A stretch of 64,000 nucleotides of DNA from CAVQUE01 sp046290435 (GCA_046290435.1 JBKAGO010000042.1:1-64000); one strand, 5' to 3'; positions 26,868-34,490 are shown, counted from the stretch's first letter. Notes: a model not told the origin generated them from the sequence alone. Numbers and translations: made by a program.

Positions 26868-26883
26868 GTCGGAGATCTCCGAC
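26868..26883. repeat. 16-bp perfect palindrome after gntR
   Basis: GTCGGAGATCTCCGAC starts 6 bases after the gntR stop, flanked by TCGTCG on the left and GACGACG on the right. It can form an 8-bp hairpin with no T run; a weak terminator or an operator for the next gene. Confidence 0.35.
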
Positions 26884-26954
26884 GACGACGCCCTGACCCG
26901 AGGTGCCTCGGACCTGTCCGCTCCGGGTTGCCGCATCATGGACCGAGCGTCGCA

Positions 26955-26960
26955 TAGCCT
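26955..26960 (+). promoter_or_regulatory. -10 element TAGCCT of a leaderless start
   Basis: TAGCCT ends 7 bases before an in-frame TTG at 26968, and this decides the start of the next gene. Confidence 0.5.
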
Positions 26961-26967
26961 GCCACGC

Positions 26968-27465
26968 TTGGACACCACGACGAGAGGCAGTGCCGGTGGG
27001 GTGGCACTCGTCCTCGGGCTGATCGCAGTGCCCATCGTGGTGCTCCTGATGATCAACGCCGTCGCCGGCGACGGTCCGGACTACCCATCCGGCGACGCGA
27101 CACTGCTCGACAGCGCCCGTGTCGTCGCCGCCGGGCCTCCGCCCGACGACGACGTCGAGCGACCACGGTGCCGAATCGATGCTCTCGGCACTTCCGTCGT
27201 GGACGGGGAGATCGTTGCTCGTATGCATCTGGCTGCGTCGTCGCCGGCCCCGTGCAGGTCGCGGGTCTCGGTCATCGGCCGTGATTGTGGCCGCATCGGC
27301 TGCTACCTCGAACCGCAGTACGCCGTCGCTTTCTCGGTCGAGGAGGCACTCGAAGCGGGTTCCGTCGTCGAGACATCGCTGGGGCCGTGCAGCGGGCTTC
27401 GGCGCGCCCGAACGCACGAGATCGTGCTCTGGGCCGATCGGCTCGCGACCGAACTCGCGTGCTGA
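26968..27465 (+). CDS. Hypothetical single-pass membrane or secreted protein
   Basis: 165 residues from TTG 26968; an in-frame ATG at 26938 would add 10 residues but overlies the -10 element. After a short polar start, one hydrophobic segment (GGVALVLGLIAVPIVVLLMINAVAG) anchors the protein; the rest would face outside. The outer part has several cysteines (RPRCRIDALG, APCRSRVSVIGRDCGRIGCYLEP, LGPCSGL, ELAC at the end) that could form disulfides, and it resembles a small beta domain. I recognise no family. It ends in a convergent intergenic region holding a 21-bp stem-loop. Confidence 0.6.
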   Translation: MDTTTRGSAGGVALVLGLIAVPIVVLLMINAVAGDGPDYPSGDATLLDSARVVAAGPPPDDDVERPRCRIDALGTSVVDGEIVARMHLAASSPAPCRSRVSVIGRDCGRIGCYLEPQYAVAFSVEEALEAGSVVETSLGPCSGLRRARTHEIVLWADRLATELAC

Positions 27466-27507
27466 GGGTACTGCCCGGCAGCGACCGGCATGTCGGGGAC
27501 TCTCCGG

Positions 27508-27558
27508 CGAAATCTGGGACTTTGCGCGCAACCAGTGCGCGCAGAGTCCCAGATTTCG
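27508..27558. terminator. Long palindrome between convergent genes
   Basis: The left arm 27508-27529 (CGAAATCTGGGACTTTGCG and on) pairs with the right arm 27537-27558 over 22 positions with a single T-G wobble; the loop is AACCAGT. It lies 42 bases after the membrane protein gene and directly beside the stop of the VOC gene at 27563. A bidirectional terminator is the simplest reading, but there is no T run and the length is more than termination needs. Confidence 0.6.
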
Positions 27559-27562
27559 GGCC

Positions 27563-27973
27563 TCAGGAATCGCCGGCCGGCAACCAGGGGAGGACCAGGC
27601 AGAACGGGTGCCCAGCAGGGTCGACGAACACCCGGAACGCCTCTGGCTCGGGCTGGGTCTCGGCCTTGATGGCCCCGCGCTCGACCGCGACGGCTTCGGC
27701 CACGTCGAGGTCGTCGACACGGATGTCGACGTGTGCCTGCTGCGGCACCTCGCCATCGGGCCAGGTCGGGCGGCGATGGTCGTCGACACACTGGAATCCG
27801 AGCTTGCCGCCGGGGGAGTGGAGCTCGACCCAACCGCCGGCCTCGTGCTCGACGATGTCGCCGCCGAGCAGCCGCTGGTAGAAGCCCGCCAGCGCCTGCG
27901 CATCCGGGCAGTCGAAGGCCATCACGTCCAGGCGCCCGAGGGGCTCGATCTCGGTCTCGCGGTCCGTGGTCAT
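27563..27973 (-). CDS. VOC-family (glyoxalase-like) protein
   Basis: 136 residues from ATG 27973; the frame is open further upstream but overlies the divergent HAD gene. It is a vicinal-oxygen-chelate fold with two beta-alpha-beta-beta-beta modules: LGRLDVMAFDCPDAQALAGFYQRLLGGDI and WVELHSPGGKLGFQCVDDHR, then QQAHVDIRVDDLDVAEAVAVERGAI and FRVFVDPAGHPFCLVLP. The last motif (DPAGHPFCLV) is common in Glyoxalase_6-type proteins of actinobacteria. The reaction is unknown; metal ligands cannot be assigned with certainty. Confidence 0.85.
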   Translation of the reverse strand: MTTDRETEIEPLGRLDVMAFDCPDAQALAGFYQRLLGGDIVEHEAGGWVELHSPGGKLGFQCVDDHRRPTWPDGEVPQQAHVDIRVDDLDVAEAVAVERGAIKAETQPEPEAFRVFVDPAGHPFCLVLPWLPAGDS

Positions 27974-28021
27974 CGCACCATTGTGTCGCCCGCCGAGGCA
28001 ACGATGTGGACGCTGACGCTC

Positions 28022-28027
28022 TACGGT
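28022..28027 (+). promoter_or_regulatory. -10 element TACGGT of a leaderless start
   Basis: TACGGT ends 7 bases before ATG 28035. It fixes the start of the HAD gene over an upstream in-frame alternative. Confidence 0.55.
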
Positions 28028-28034
28028 GCCGCTC

Positions 28035-28679
28035 ATGACCGGTACCGCTCCTGCGCCCCGGGTCGAGGCAGTGGTCTTCGACTTCGGTGGCGTCATCATC
28101 ACGCCCATCACCGACAAGCTCGCACGCATCGCCGAACGCAGCGGCGCAGATCCCGGCGTGATGCTCGAGGTGCTCATGGGGCCACGCCACGACTCCACCG
28201 ACCATCCCTGGCACCGCAGCGAGCGCGGCGAGCTCGCCGTCGCCGAGATCCAGGCCCTGCTCGGCCCCTACGCCGACAACCACGGCGTGGCGCTCGTCGG
28301 CGACGAGATCGACGTCCTGCTCGACGCACAGACGTATTCGATCAACACCCGGGTCCTCGACCGGATCGCAGCCCTGCAGGGCGAAGTGAAGCTGGGGCTG
28401 CTGACCAACTCGATCCGGGAGTTCCGCCCGACCCTCGAGCGAGACATCGACCTGACCCTGTTCGACGTGGTCATGGACTCCTCGGCCGAGGGCAGCCGCA
28501 AGCCCGAGCCCGTGATCTACCGGCGCACCACCGAGGCCCTCGGCGTCGCCGCCCAGACGGTCGTGTACCTCGACGACTTCGACCACAACCTCGGGCCCGC
28601 CCGTGCCGAGGGCTGGCAGACGATCCACGTCGCCGACCCCGACGTCGCACTCGCGGAACTGGACGCACTGCTGGGCTGA
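28035..28679 (+). CDS. HAD-superfamily hydrolase
   Basis: 214 residues, ATG 28035. Motif I VVFDFGGVIITP, motif II LGLLTNSIREF, a lysine in SRKPEPVIYRRTTEALG (motif III) and motif IV VVYLDDFDHNLGPARAEGWQTIHV. The pattern matches the epoxide-hydrolase N-terminal/haloacid-dehalogenase branch; the first motif is DFGG, as in many cytosolic phosphatases of this branch. Substrate unknown. Divergent from the VOC gene and followed after 6 bases by the 28-bp inverted repeat. Confidence 0.88.
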   Translation: MTGTAPAPRVEAVVFDFGGVIITPITDKLARIAERSGADPGVMLEVLMGPRHDSTDHPWHRSERGELAVAEIQALLGPYADNHGVALVGDEIDVLLDAQTYSINTRVLDRIAALQGEVKLGLLTNSIREFRPTLERDIDLTLFDVVMDSSAEGSRKPEPVIYRRTTEALGVAAQTVVYLDDFDHNLGPARAEGWQTIHVADPDVALAELDALLG

Positions 28680-28685
28680 ACCGCT

Positions 28686-28773
28686 GGGGTCAAGTCGTAC
28701 TTTCAACCAACTCGTCACGCCGGGGCCTCCATGCTCGACAGCCTGGAGTTGGTTGAAAGTACGACTTGACCCC
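28686..28773. repeat. 28-bp perfect inverted repeat, 88-bp element
   Basis: The left arm 28686-28713 begins GGGGTCAAGTCGTAC and ends CCAACTC; the right arm 28746-28773 is its exact reverse complement over all 28 bases. A 32-base spacer lies between. The element fills the gap between the HAD stop (28679) and the PlsC stop (28788). There is no T tract. The GGGGTCA ends recall palindromic elements mobilised by REP-associated tyrosine transposases, but no transposase is present here. Confidence 0.85.
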
Positions 28774-28787
28774 TGTAGTCCGCAGGC

Positions 28788-29774
28788 TCAGGGCCAGCGA
28801 CGCTTCTTGCGGCGGGCGCTGGGGCGCTGGTCGCCCAGGTTCCAGGCGCGGCGCCAGCTGCTGGCGCTGGGGCCGTACAGCGATGGCGTCTCGCCCGCGT
28901 GGGCCCGCAGGCGGGCCTGCCACCAGTCGGTGCCGGCCTCGTCGGCCAGCTGGGCCACCGCGGCCTCGATGCGGGCGCCGAAGCGACGTGACGTCTCGCC
29001 GTCTTCGGGCCACAGCGGCGCCCCGAAGGTGATCGTCGTGCGCGACGGCGTGGGCCGACTCTTGCCCTTGCGCAGGATGCGGCCGGTGCCCTCGATGTGC
29101 ACCGGCACGACCGGGACCCGACAGCGGATCCCCAGATAGGCAGCGCCGCCGCGGAACGGCTGACCCCACCCGTCGGGCGATCTGCCACCCTCGGGGAAGA
29201 TCATGAAGCTCCAGCCGTCGTCGATCAGCTCGGCGGCCAGATCCGCCGACCGGCGCCCGACCTTGGTGCGCTCGATCGGGATGGCGCCGATGGCCAACGC
29301 CGACATGGCGCTGGTCAGCCGTGTGCCGAAGAAGTAGTCCGACGCCGCACCGACCACCAGCTCACGCCGCCACGGGTCGGGGATCGACGTGACCAACAGC
29401 GGCGTGTCGAGATGGCTGTGGTGGTTGGCCGCGAAGATCGCCGGACCCTCGAGGCTGTCCAGGCGGTCGAGGCCGGTACGTGTGGGCCGTGCCAGGACTG
29501 CCATCGTGGGGCGCATCACCGTCTCGACGACGACGGCGCGGGCCATGCGGCTCGGTGTGCGTCGGGCCCAGTCGGTGTCGTAGTCGACGCCGGTCCGGCC
29601 CGCCTTGGCCGGGGGCTCGACCCCGCCGGGAACCGACGGGGCCCGCAGCGGGAACTCGGTCGCCTTCACGATGGACGACGCCCGGATCCGACGGGGAGCG
29701 CCACCGACGGCGCGGTGGATCTGGCGTGTCCGCCGAGCGATGACCGCCCGGCTCGGCACCGGCCGAGAACTCAT
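28788..29774 (-). CDS. 1-acylglycerol-phosphate acyltransferase family protein (PlsC-like)
   Basis: 328 residues, ATG 29774. The acyltransferase motifs are clear: NHHSHLD (N117 to D123, the HX4D motif), IPIERTKVGRRS, FMIFPEGGRSPDGWGQPFRGGAAYL (FPEG) and VPVVPVHIEGT. The first 100 residues are basic and variable, with a segment VVVETVMRPTMAVLARPT before the motif; there is no strong membrane helix. Transfers fatty acyl groups to a lysophospholipid or related alcohol. It is the last gene of the cluster with the LarA-like protein and the acyl-CoA reductase fusion (25-base gap), which points to a lipid pathway. Confidence 0.85.
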   Translation of the reverse strand: MSSRPVPSRAVIARRTRQIHRAVGGAPRRIRASSIVKATEFPLRAPSVPGGVEPPAKAGRTGVDYDTDWARRTPSRMARAVVVETVMRPTMAVLARPTRTGLDRLDSLEGPAIFAANHHSHLDTPLLVTSIPDPWRRELVVGAASDYFFGTRLTSAMSALAIGAIPIERTKVGRRSADLAAELIDDGWSFMIFPEGGRSPDGWGQPFRGGAAYLGIRCRVPVVPVHIEGTGRILRKGKSRPTPSRTTITFGAPLWPEDGETSRRFGARIEAAVAQLADEAGTDWWQARLRAHAGETPSLYGPSASSWRRAWNLGDQRPSARRKKRRWP

Positions 29775-29799
29775 GCCTGGCCCCTCGCGCCGTGCGAGC

Positions 29800-31416
29800 T
29801 CACGTCACGTCCGCCATGACGATCGGGGGGTTGTGGTAGTGGGTGATCGTCGGCTGGTTGCCGACGACATCGGTGGCGATCTCCAACGCGTCCTGCAGGG
29901 TCGTCGCCGGCCGGAACCCGAGACGGCGTACCGCCCGGGTGTCGCCACCCACGATGATCACGGCGCCCAGGTGATCGAGGGCGTGGGCGCACCAGTACCA
30001 CATGTAGAACGGGTGGACGCCGTGGTACGCGAACGAGGTGCGGTACAGGTGGCGGTACCACTCGTCGGTGGCGAAGGCCTTCTCGTACTTCTGGCTCATC
30101 ACCGCCGGGTCCTTCGTCTCGGACAGCACCTGCTCGAAGAAGTCGATGTAGCTCGGATGATGGACGGGGTGGAACTCCCACGGGGTGGGGTGGCTCATGA
30201 TCAACACGCCGCCCTCGCGCACCAGCGGCTTGCCGCGGTACATGTTGAAGAAGTACCCGAGGCCCAGGCAGGCCACCAGGATCGGGTTCATGATCGAGTT
30301 GACGTTGTACGGGCATATGTAGGGCAGGCCCATGGTGACGATGTCCGTCTGGCCCTCGACCGGCACGAGGTGCTGGCGGAAGACGTGCTCGGTGGTCGAC
30401 TTGTGGACCTCCTCGACCTCGCCCGCCTGGACCGAGGTGAGCTCGTAGGGCGCCTGCCAGCCCTGGAAGGCCCGGCGGCGCATCCGCGGGGTCATGCGCT
30501 TGAGCCCGGCCTGCATGGCCATGAAGGTCGCCCGGTCGCGGGCGGTCCATTCCCATTCGCGCTTCTGCAGCATCGAGAGCGGACCGTCGTAGCCGAAGGT
30601 GTTGTTGTTGACCGTGGTCTCGATCTGGAACACCTTGATGCCGCTGTCGCGCAGCACCTTGCCCTGACGCCAGTTGGAGTGGTGCAGCTCGGAGCGGTGC
30701 TGGTCCATGAAGCTCTTGGACTTCACCATGGTCTCGGGATTGTGGTGGTGACGCAGTGCCGTGTAGCCCGACAGGCCGGTCGCCGTGCTCTTCCAACCGC
30801 CGTCCATCGACACCAGGTTGATGTTGACGTAGACGATGAGGTCGCTCTCGGCGGCCCGCTTGTTCATCTGCACTTCTTCGCCATGGGGCGTGGTGCCCAA
30901 CAGCACCATGCCGTCGGGGTCCTCGGCGTCGTGGTTGTAGAGGTTGCCCGACGGGGCGAACGCGTCGTAGACGCGGTCGCCCACCGCATGACGCAACTCG
31001 TCCTCGGTCATGCGCCGGTGCAGCGCCAGCGCGGCGATGAGGTGGACGTCGTCGACGCCTGCCGCGGCCGCGGTGTCGAGCACGGCCTCGATGATGCGCT
31101 GGCGGATGTCGGGCTTGCGCATCGGGGGCAGCGGCAGCGAGATGTCGTCGAACGCGATGGTCAGCTTCATGCCCGGCTTCATCAGCGCCGACAACGGCTC
31201 CGAATCTCCCAGGGGTGCCTCGAGGGCCTCACGGATGGCACGGTCGGGATCGACCAGCCCGTCGAGGGGCTCGGCGGGATACACGATCCGGCTGCGTCCG
31301 GCCGGGAGCTTCTCCATCCGGAAGCCCTCGCCGTGATGGAACAGGACCGGTGGCGTCGAGCGATCGACGTCGAGGACGAGACCGGGGCGGGGATGTCGAT
31401 GACTGTCCGAGGGCAC
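29800..31416 (-). CDS. LarA-like protein (DUF2088, lactate-racemase N-terminal domain)
   Basis: 538 residues from GTG 31416, preceded by CGGAAGGTAGT at good Shine-Dalgarno spacing and 5 bases after the upstream stop; a longer open frame upstream is antisense-like noise. The N-terminal half matches LarA: MKLTIAFDDISLPLPPMRKPDIRQRIIEAVLDTAAAAG, ALALHRRMTEDELRHAVGD (catalytic-type H133) and DLIVYVNINLVSMDGGWKSTATGL, where K209 of GGWK may be the pincer-cofactor lysine. The second LarA histidine just before it is not seen, so classic racemase activity is uncertain. The C-terminal half contains SHPTPWEFHPVHHPSYIDFFEQ and YHGVHPFYMWYW, rich in His and Trp. LarA relatives racemise or epimerise 2-hydroxyacids with a nickel cofactor. 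No larBCE genes are in the window. Confidence 0.78.
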   Translation of the reverse strand: MPSDSHRHPRPGLVLDVDRSTPPVLFHHGEGFRMEKLPAGRSRIVYPAEPLDGLVDPDRAIREALEAPLGDSEPLSALMKPGMKLTIAFDDISLPLPPMRKPDIRQRIIEAVLDTAAAAGVDDVHLIAALALHRRMTEDELRHAVGDRVYDAFAPSGNLYNHDAEDPDGMVLLGTTPHGEEVQMNKRAAESDLIVYVNINLVSMDGGWKSTATGLSGYTALRHHHNPETMVKSKSFMDQHRSELHHSNWRQGKVLRDSGIKVFQIETTVNNNTFGYDGPLSMLQKREWEWTARDRATFMAMQAGLKRMTPRMRRRAFQGWQAPYELTSVQAGEVEEVHKSTTEHVFRQHLVPVEGQTDIVTMGLPYICPYNVNSIMNPILVACLGLGYFFNMYRGKPLVREGGVLIMSHPTPWEFHPVHHPSYIDFFEQVLSETKDPAVMSQKYEKAFATDEWYRHLYRTSFAYHGVHPFYMWYWCAHALDHLGAVIIVGGDTRAVRRLGFRPATTLQDALEIATDVVGNQPTITHYHNPPIVMADVT

Positions 31417-31421
31417 GGGTA

Positions 31422-33731
31422 CTACCTTCCGCTTGGGCCGAGCGGCAGCAGCTTGCGAGGCGCGCCGGGGGCCTTGTCGAAGTTCTCGATGAGCCAACCA
31501 CGACGACGTGCGAGCGTCGCCAGGCGGGTCTCGGGATTGACGGCCACCGGGAATCCGACGGCCTCGAGCATGGGCAGGTCGCTGGTGGAATCCGCGTACG
31601 CCACCGCCTCGCGCAGGTCGAGCCCTTCGGCTGCGGCGTAGTCGCGCAGCGCCGCGGCGCGGGTCTCGCCGGTGGGCGGGACCGTGAGCATCTGGCCGGT
31701 GTAGGCGCCGTCCTCGATCTCGAGCTCGGCCGACACGATGTCGTCGAAGAGCGGTCGCAGTGGCTCGACGACGAAGTCGAGGGCGCCCGTGATGAGCACC
31801 GTCCGATGCCCGGCGGCCCGGTGCTCGCGCACCCGGCGGATGGCGGCCGGGAACGACTTGGTGAGGATCAGCTCGCTGAACATCTCGGCGCTGTCGATGG
31901 CGATCTGATCGACGGGGGCGTCTTCGTAGCGGCGGTAGAAGCTGCGCAGGAAGTCGCTGCGATCGCGCCGGTCGAGTGCCAACAGGCCCGGGGCCTGGGC
32001 CAGCGTCCGTCCCACCAGGCGCATGCGGTCGCCCCGGTCGAGGCGTCGGGCTGCGAGGTATCCCCACGACGACACGACGTTGGATGCGATCAGGGTGTTC
32101 TCGAGATCGAAGGCCGCGATGGTGCGTTCGGGCGCCAGGACCTGGCGGCGGAGGCGTTCGGTGCGGGTGAGCCCGCCGGTGGAGCTGGGTGCTGTCTTGA
32201 CCCGGCCCTGGGAGAGCACCGAGGGCAGGTGGGTCTCGTAGACGTACTGGTACCAGTCGAGGACCCGGGGATCGAAGGCGAAGTCCTCACGGTCGTCGTC
32301 GTCGAGGCGGTCCCACAGCGCGAGCAGGTTGTCGACGCCGTAGAGGGCCTCGCATTCGACGTATTTGCCGTAGAGGGTGACGTACCCCATGGCCTTCTCG
32401 ACCTCGTCGCGGCGTTCCTCGAGATCGGCGGCGATGAGCGCCGTGCGGCCCCGCACGGGTAGCGCGTGGAGCACCTTCTCCCCCGTCGACAGCACACGTT
32501 GGGCCCGCTCGAGCTGGCCCTGCACCCGGCCGCGGCCCGGATAGGTCCAGCGGGCCGGGGAGATGGGCTGGTTGCGGTCGTCGTAGATGGGGTTCTGGCC
32601 GAAGAAATCGTGGATGTAGTCGGTGAGCACCGAGATCTTGACCGGGTTGCACCCGCCCGAGGCCACATGGAAGATCTCGGTCTCGGGGGTGGGCTCCTGG
32701 GCGGCGACGGCGACGATCGCAGCGGCCACGAGGTCGACAGGGATGACGTCGATGATGCCCTCGGGGATGCCGGGGAACTCGCGCAGCGTGCCGCGTCCGT
32801 AGTTCATGATGATGGGCTCGGCCATGCGGAAGCCACGGATCCATCCCGGGTGGGGCTCGGCCCAGGCGGATTCGATGATCGACGGGCGCACGATGCTGAG
32901 GGGGATGTCGGCGCGGGTCTCCTCGACGGCCTGTTCGGCCATGGCCTTGGTGAAGGCATAGGCGTCGGGGAAACCCAGCGACGCGGCCCGGACCCGCCCG
33001 GCCTCGACCATCTGGTCCTTCACCCAGCGCTCGCGCAGCTGTTCGGTCTTGGCGGCGAGCGCCGGGGTACCGGCAGCCCCCAGCTCGTTGACGGCGGCCA
33101 CCTGGAAGGCCTTGAGCTTGTCGACCCGGCGGCTGTCGTCCTCGACGTTGATGCGGGTGCGGCGGGCGGCGTCGACCTCGGCACGCCAGTCGAGGGGTAC
33201 GTAGAACGGCGAGTCGGTGAGGGCGATCTCGGGGGCGTCGCCCTTGCGGCTGCCTGCCACGTAGCAGGTGCTGACGGTGACGAGGTGGGGCCGGACGCCC
33301 AGATCCTGGAGGGTGGCGACGAGGCGCACCGGCCCCATGAGGTTGACCTCGGCGGCCCGATCGAGCGGCTCGTCGAACGACACCGCTGCGGCGCTGTGGA
33401 CCACGATGTCGCACGAGGCGAGCGCAGCCCGGCCCTCGTCGTCGAGGCCGAGGCCCTCGGCGCTGATGTCGGCGGCCACCGCGTGGATGCGGCGGGCACA
33501 GAGCTCGGCGAAGCCGGTCTTGCCATGGGTTTCGCGGAGGCGGTCGAAGGCGTCGTTCTTCAAGATGTCGCGTTCGACGCGCTTGGTCGCCGTGCGGCGG
33601 CCGGGGCGGACGAGGAGCACGAGCTCGCAGTCGGGCACGCCGCGCAGGAGCCGCTCGACGAGCGCGGTTCCGAGGAATCCGGTCGAGCCGGTAATGGCGA
33701 TGCGGCGTCCGGCAAGCGCGTCGATGATCAC
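31422..33731 (-). CDS. Fatty-acyl-CoA-reductase-like SDR fused to HAD-IB phosphatase
   Basis: 769 residues, GTG 33731 with a leaderless -10 element. Residues 1-530 are an extended SDR of the NAD-binding_4 (male-sterility/fatty-acyl reductase) type: nucleotide loop TGSTGFLG (14-21), VHSAAAVSF, VSTCYVAGSRKGDAPE and active-site Y258-AFTK262. Residues 535-769 are a HAD-IB domain (SerB/PlsC-associated type): FDLENTLIAS (D542, E544), VLITGALDFVVEPL and AYADSTSDLPMLEAVG (D714, D718). Motif I has Glu where Asp is usual, so phosphatase activity may be weakened. The reductase would convert an acyl-CoA to aldehyde or alcohol at the membrane. First gene of the cluster, divergent from the TetR gene. Confidence 0.82.
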   Translation of the reverse strand: MIIDALAGRRIAITGSTGFLGTALVERLLRGVPDCELVLLVRPGRRTATKRVERDILKNDAFDRLRETHGKTGFAELCARRIHAVAADISAEGLGLDDEGRAALASCDIVVHSAAAVSFDEPLDRAAEVNLMGPVRLVATLQDLGVRPHLVTVSTCYVAGSRKGDAPEIALTDSPFYVPLDWRAEVDAARRTRINVEDDSRRVDKLKAFQVAAVNELGAAGTPALAAKTEQLRERWVKDQMVEAGRVRAASLGFPDAYAFTKAMAEQAVEETRADIPLSIVRPSIIESAWAEPHPGWIRGFRMAEPIIMNYGRGTLREFPGIPEGIIDVIPVDLVAAAIVAVAAQEPTPETEIFHVASGGCNPVKISVLTDYIHDFFGQNPIYDDRNQPISPARWTYPGRGRVQGQLERAQRVLSTGEKVLHALPVRGRTALIAADLEERRDEVEKAMGYVTLYGKYVECEALYGVDNLLALWDRLDDDDREDFAFDPRVLDWYQYVYETHLPSVLSQGRVKTAPSSTGGLTRTERLRRQVLAPERTIAAFDLENTLIASNVVSSWGYLAARRLDRGDRMRLVGRTLAQAPGLLALDRRDRSDFLRSFYRRYEDAPVDQIAIDSAEMFSELILTKSFPAAIRRVREHRAAGHRTVLITGALDFVVEPLRPLFDDIVSAELEIEDGAYTGQMLTVPPTGETRAAALRDYAAAEGLDLREAVAYADSTSDLPMLEAVGFPVAVNPETRLATLARRRGWLIENFDKAPGAPRKLLPLGPSGR

Positions 33732-33739
33732 GGCGCCAG

Positions 33740-33745
33740 AATCTA
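33740..33745 (-). promoter_or_regulatory. -10 element TAGATT of a leaderless start
   Basis: Minus strand TAGATT ends 8 bases before GTG 33731. It overlaps the left part of the TetR-type palindrome at 33742. Confidence 0.55.
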
Positions 33746-33757
33746 CCAGCTGGTAGA
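33742..33757. promoter_or_regulatory. 16-bp palindromic operator (TetR-type)
   Basis: TCTACCAGCTGGTAGA is a perfect palindrome in the 47-bp gap between the divergent tetR and reductase-HAD genes. It overlaps the minus-strand -10 element and lies 7 bases upstream of the + strand one, so a bound dimer would block both promoters. Confidence 0.75.
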
Positions 33758-33764
33758 GGACGGC

Positions 33765-33770
33765 TACGAT
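33765..33770 (+). promoter_or_regulatory. -10 element TACGAT of a leaderless start
   Basis: TACGAT ends 8 bases before the ATG of the TetR gene at 33779. Confidence 0.55.
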
Positions 33771-33778
33771 CCCGGTCC

Positions 33779-34453
33779 ATGAGCTCGGCCGTCACCCCGA
33801 TCGACAGCGGCCCCACGGCGGCCGCTGCGGCGACCACGGCGGTGGCACAGCGCACCGCCGACCGTGTCGTCGATGCCGCGCTGGTTGCCTTCGGTCGCAA
33901 CGGCTACGCGGCGACGAGCCTCGACGACCTCGCCGCCGAGCTCGGCATCCGCAAGCAGTCGATCCTGTACCACCATGCGTCGAAGGAGATCCTGCTCGAC
34001 GCCGTCATCGATCGGGCCGTCGCCGAGTTGATGACGGTGTTCGACACGATCATCGCCACGAGCGACGGGGGCTTCGCCCGGGTCGAGGCGATGGTACGCG
34101 GCGTGTTCCGCCTGGCCATCCGGCGACCGGAGTTGCTCGGGCTGCTGCGAGAGATCACCCGCCTGGGCCCGCCGGCGCTCACCCGGGCCACCGCCGCGCT
34201 CGAGCCGCTGATCAGCGGGGCCACGGCGTGGCTGGACCGGGAGATGGACGAGGGCCGGGTGCGGCGATCGGATCCGCGCCTGCTCGCGTTCTCGGTGTAC
34301 TCGACCGTGATGGGCGTGGCCACCGAGGTCGAGGTGCTGCGGGCGGTCGGGCTCGAACCGACACTGCGCGAGACGGTCGTGCGCCGGCGGGAGCTGCTGC
34401 GCTTCCTCCAGAGCGCCCTGACCGAACCCGCACCCTCACCTGTCGCCACCTGA
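33779..34453 (+). CDS. TetR/AcrR-family transcriptional regulator
   Basis: 224 residues, ATG 33779. A low-complexity start (PTAAAAATTAVAQ) precedes the TetR HTH: ADRVVDAALVAFGRNGYAATSLDDLAAELGIRKQSILYHHASKEILLDAVIDRAV. The C-terminal half is all-helical, with RVEAMVRGVFRLAIRRPELLGLLREITRLGPPAL and a late region FSVYSTVMGVATEVEVLRAVGLEPTLRE as in fatty-acid-responsive TetR proteins; the effector is not known. It is divergent from the acyl-CoA reductase fusion, and the shared operator makes it the probable local repressor of the lipid cluster and of itself. Confidence 0.92.
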   Translation: MSSAVTPIDSGPTAAAAATTAVAQRTADRVVDAALVAFGRNGYAATSLDDLAAELGIRKQSILYHHASKEILLDAVIDRAVAELMTVFDTIIATSDGGFARVEAMVRGVFRLAIRRPELLGLLREITRLGPPALTRATAALEPLISGATAWLDREMDEGRVRRSDPRLLAFSVYSTVMGVATEVEVLRAVGLEPTLRETVVRRRELLRFLQSALTEPAPSPVAT

Positions 34454-34490
34454 GATCGTGGGGCGTCGCCGGCGCCGGTCGACCCCGTGG

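Noticed and set aside
28686..28773. Insertion sequence
   Set aside because: Only inverted repeats with a 32-base spacer; there is no transposase frame and no target duplication could be seen.
29605..31641. Long + strand frame over the PlsC and LarA-like genes
   Set aside because: Antisense shadow with no recognisable domain; the minus-strand genes carry conserved motifs and Shine-Dalgarno or overlap starts.
32287..33900. 537-codon frame on the same strand as the reductase-HAD fusion
   Set aside because: Arg/Pro-rich out-of-frame translation of the reductase gene, whose correct frame has the full Rossmann and YxxxK motifs.
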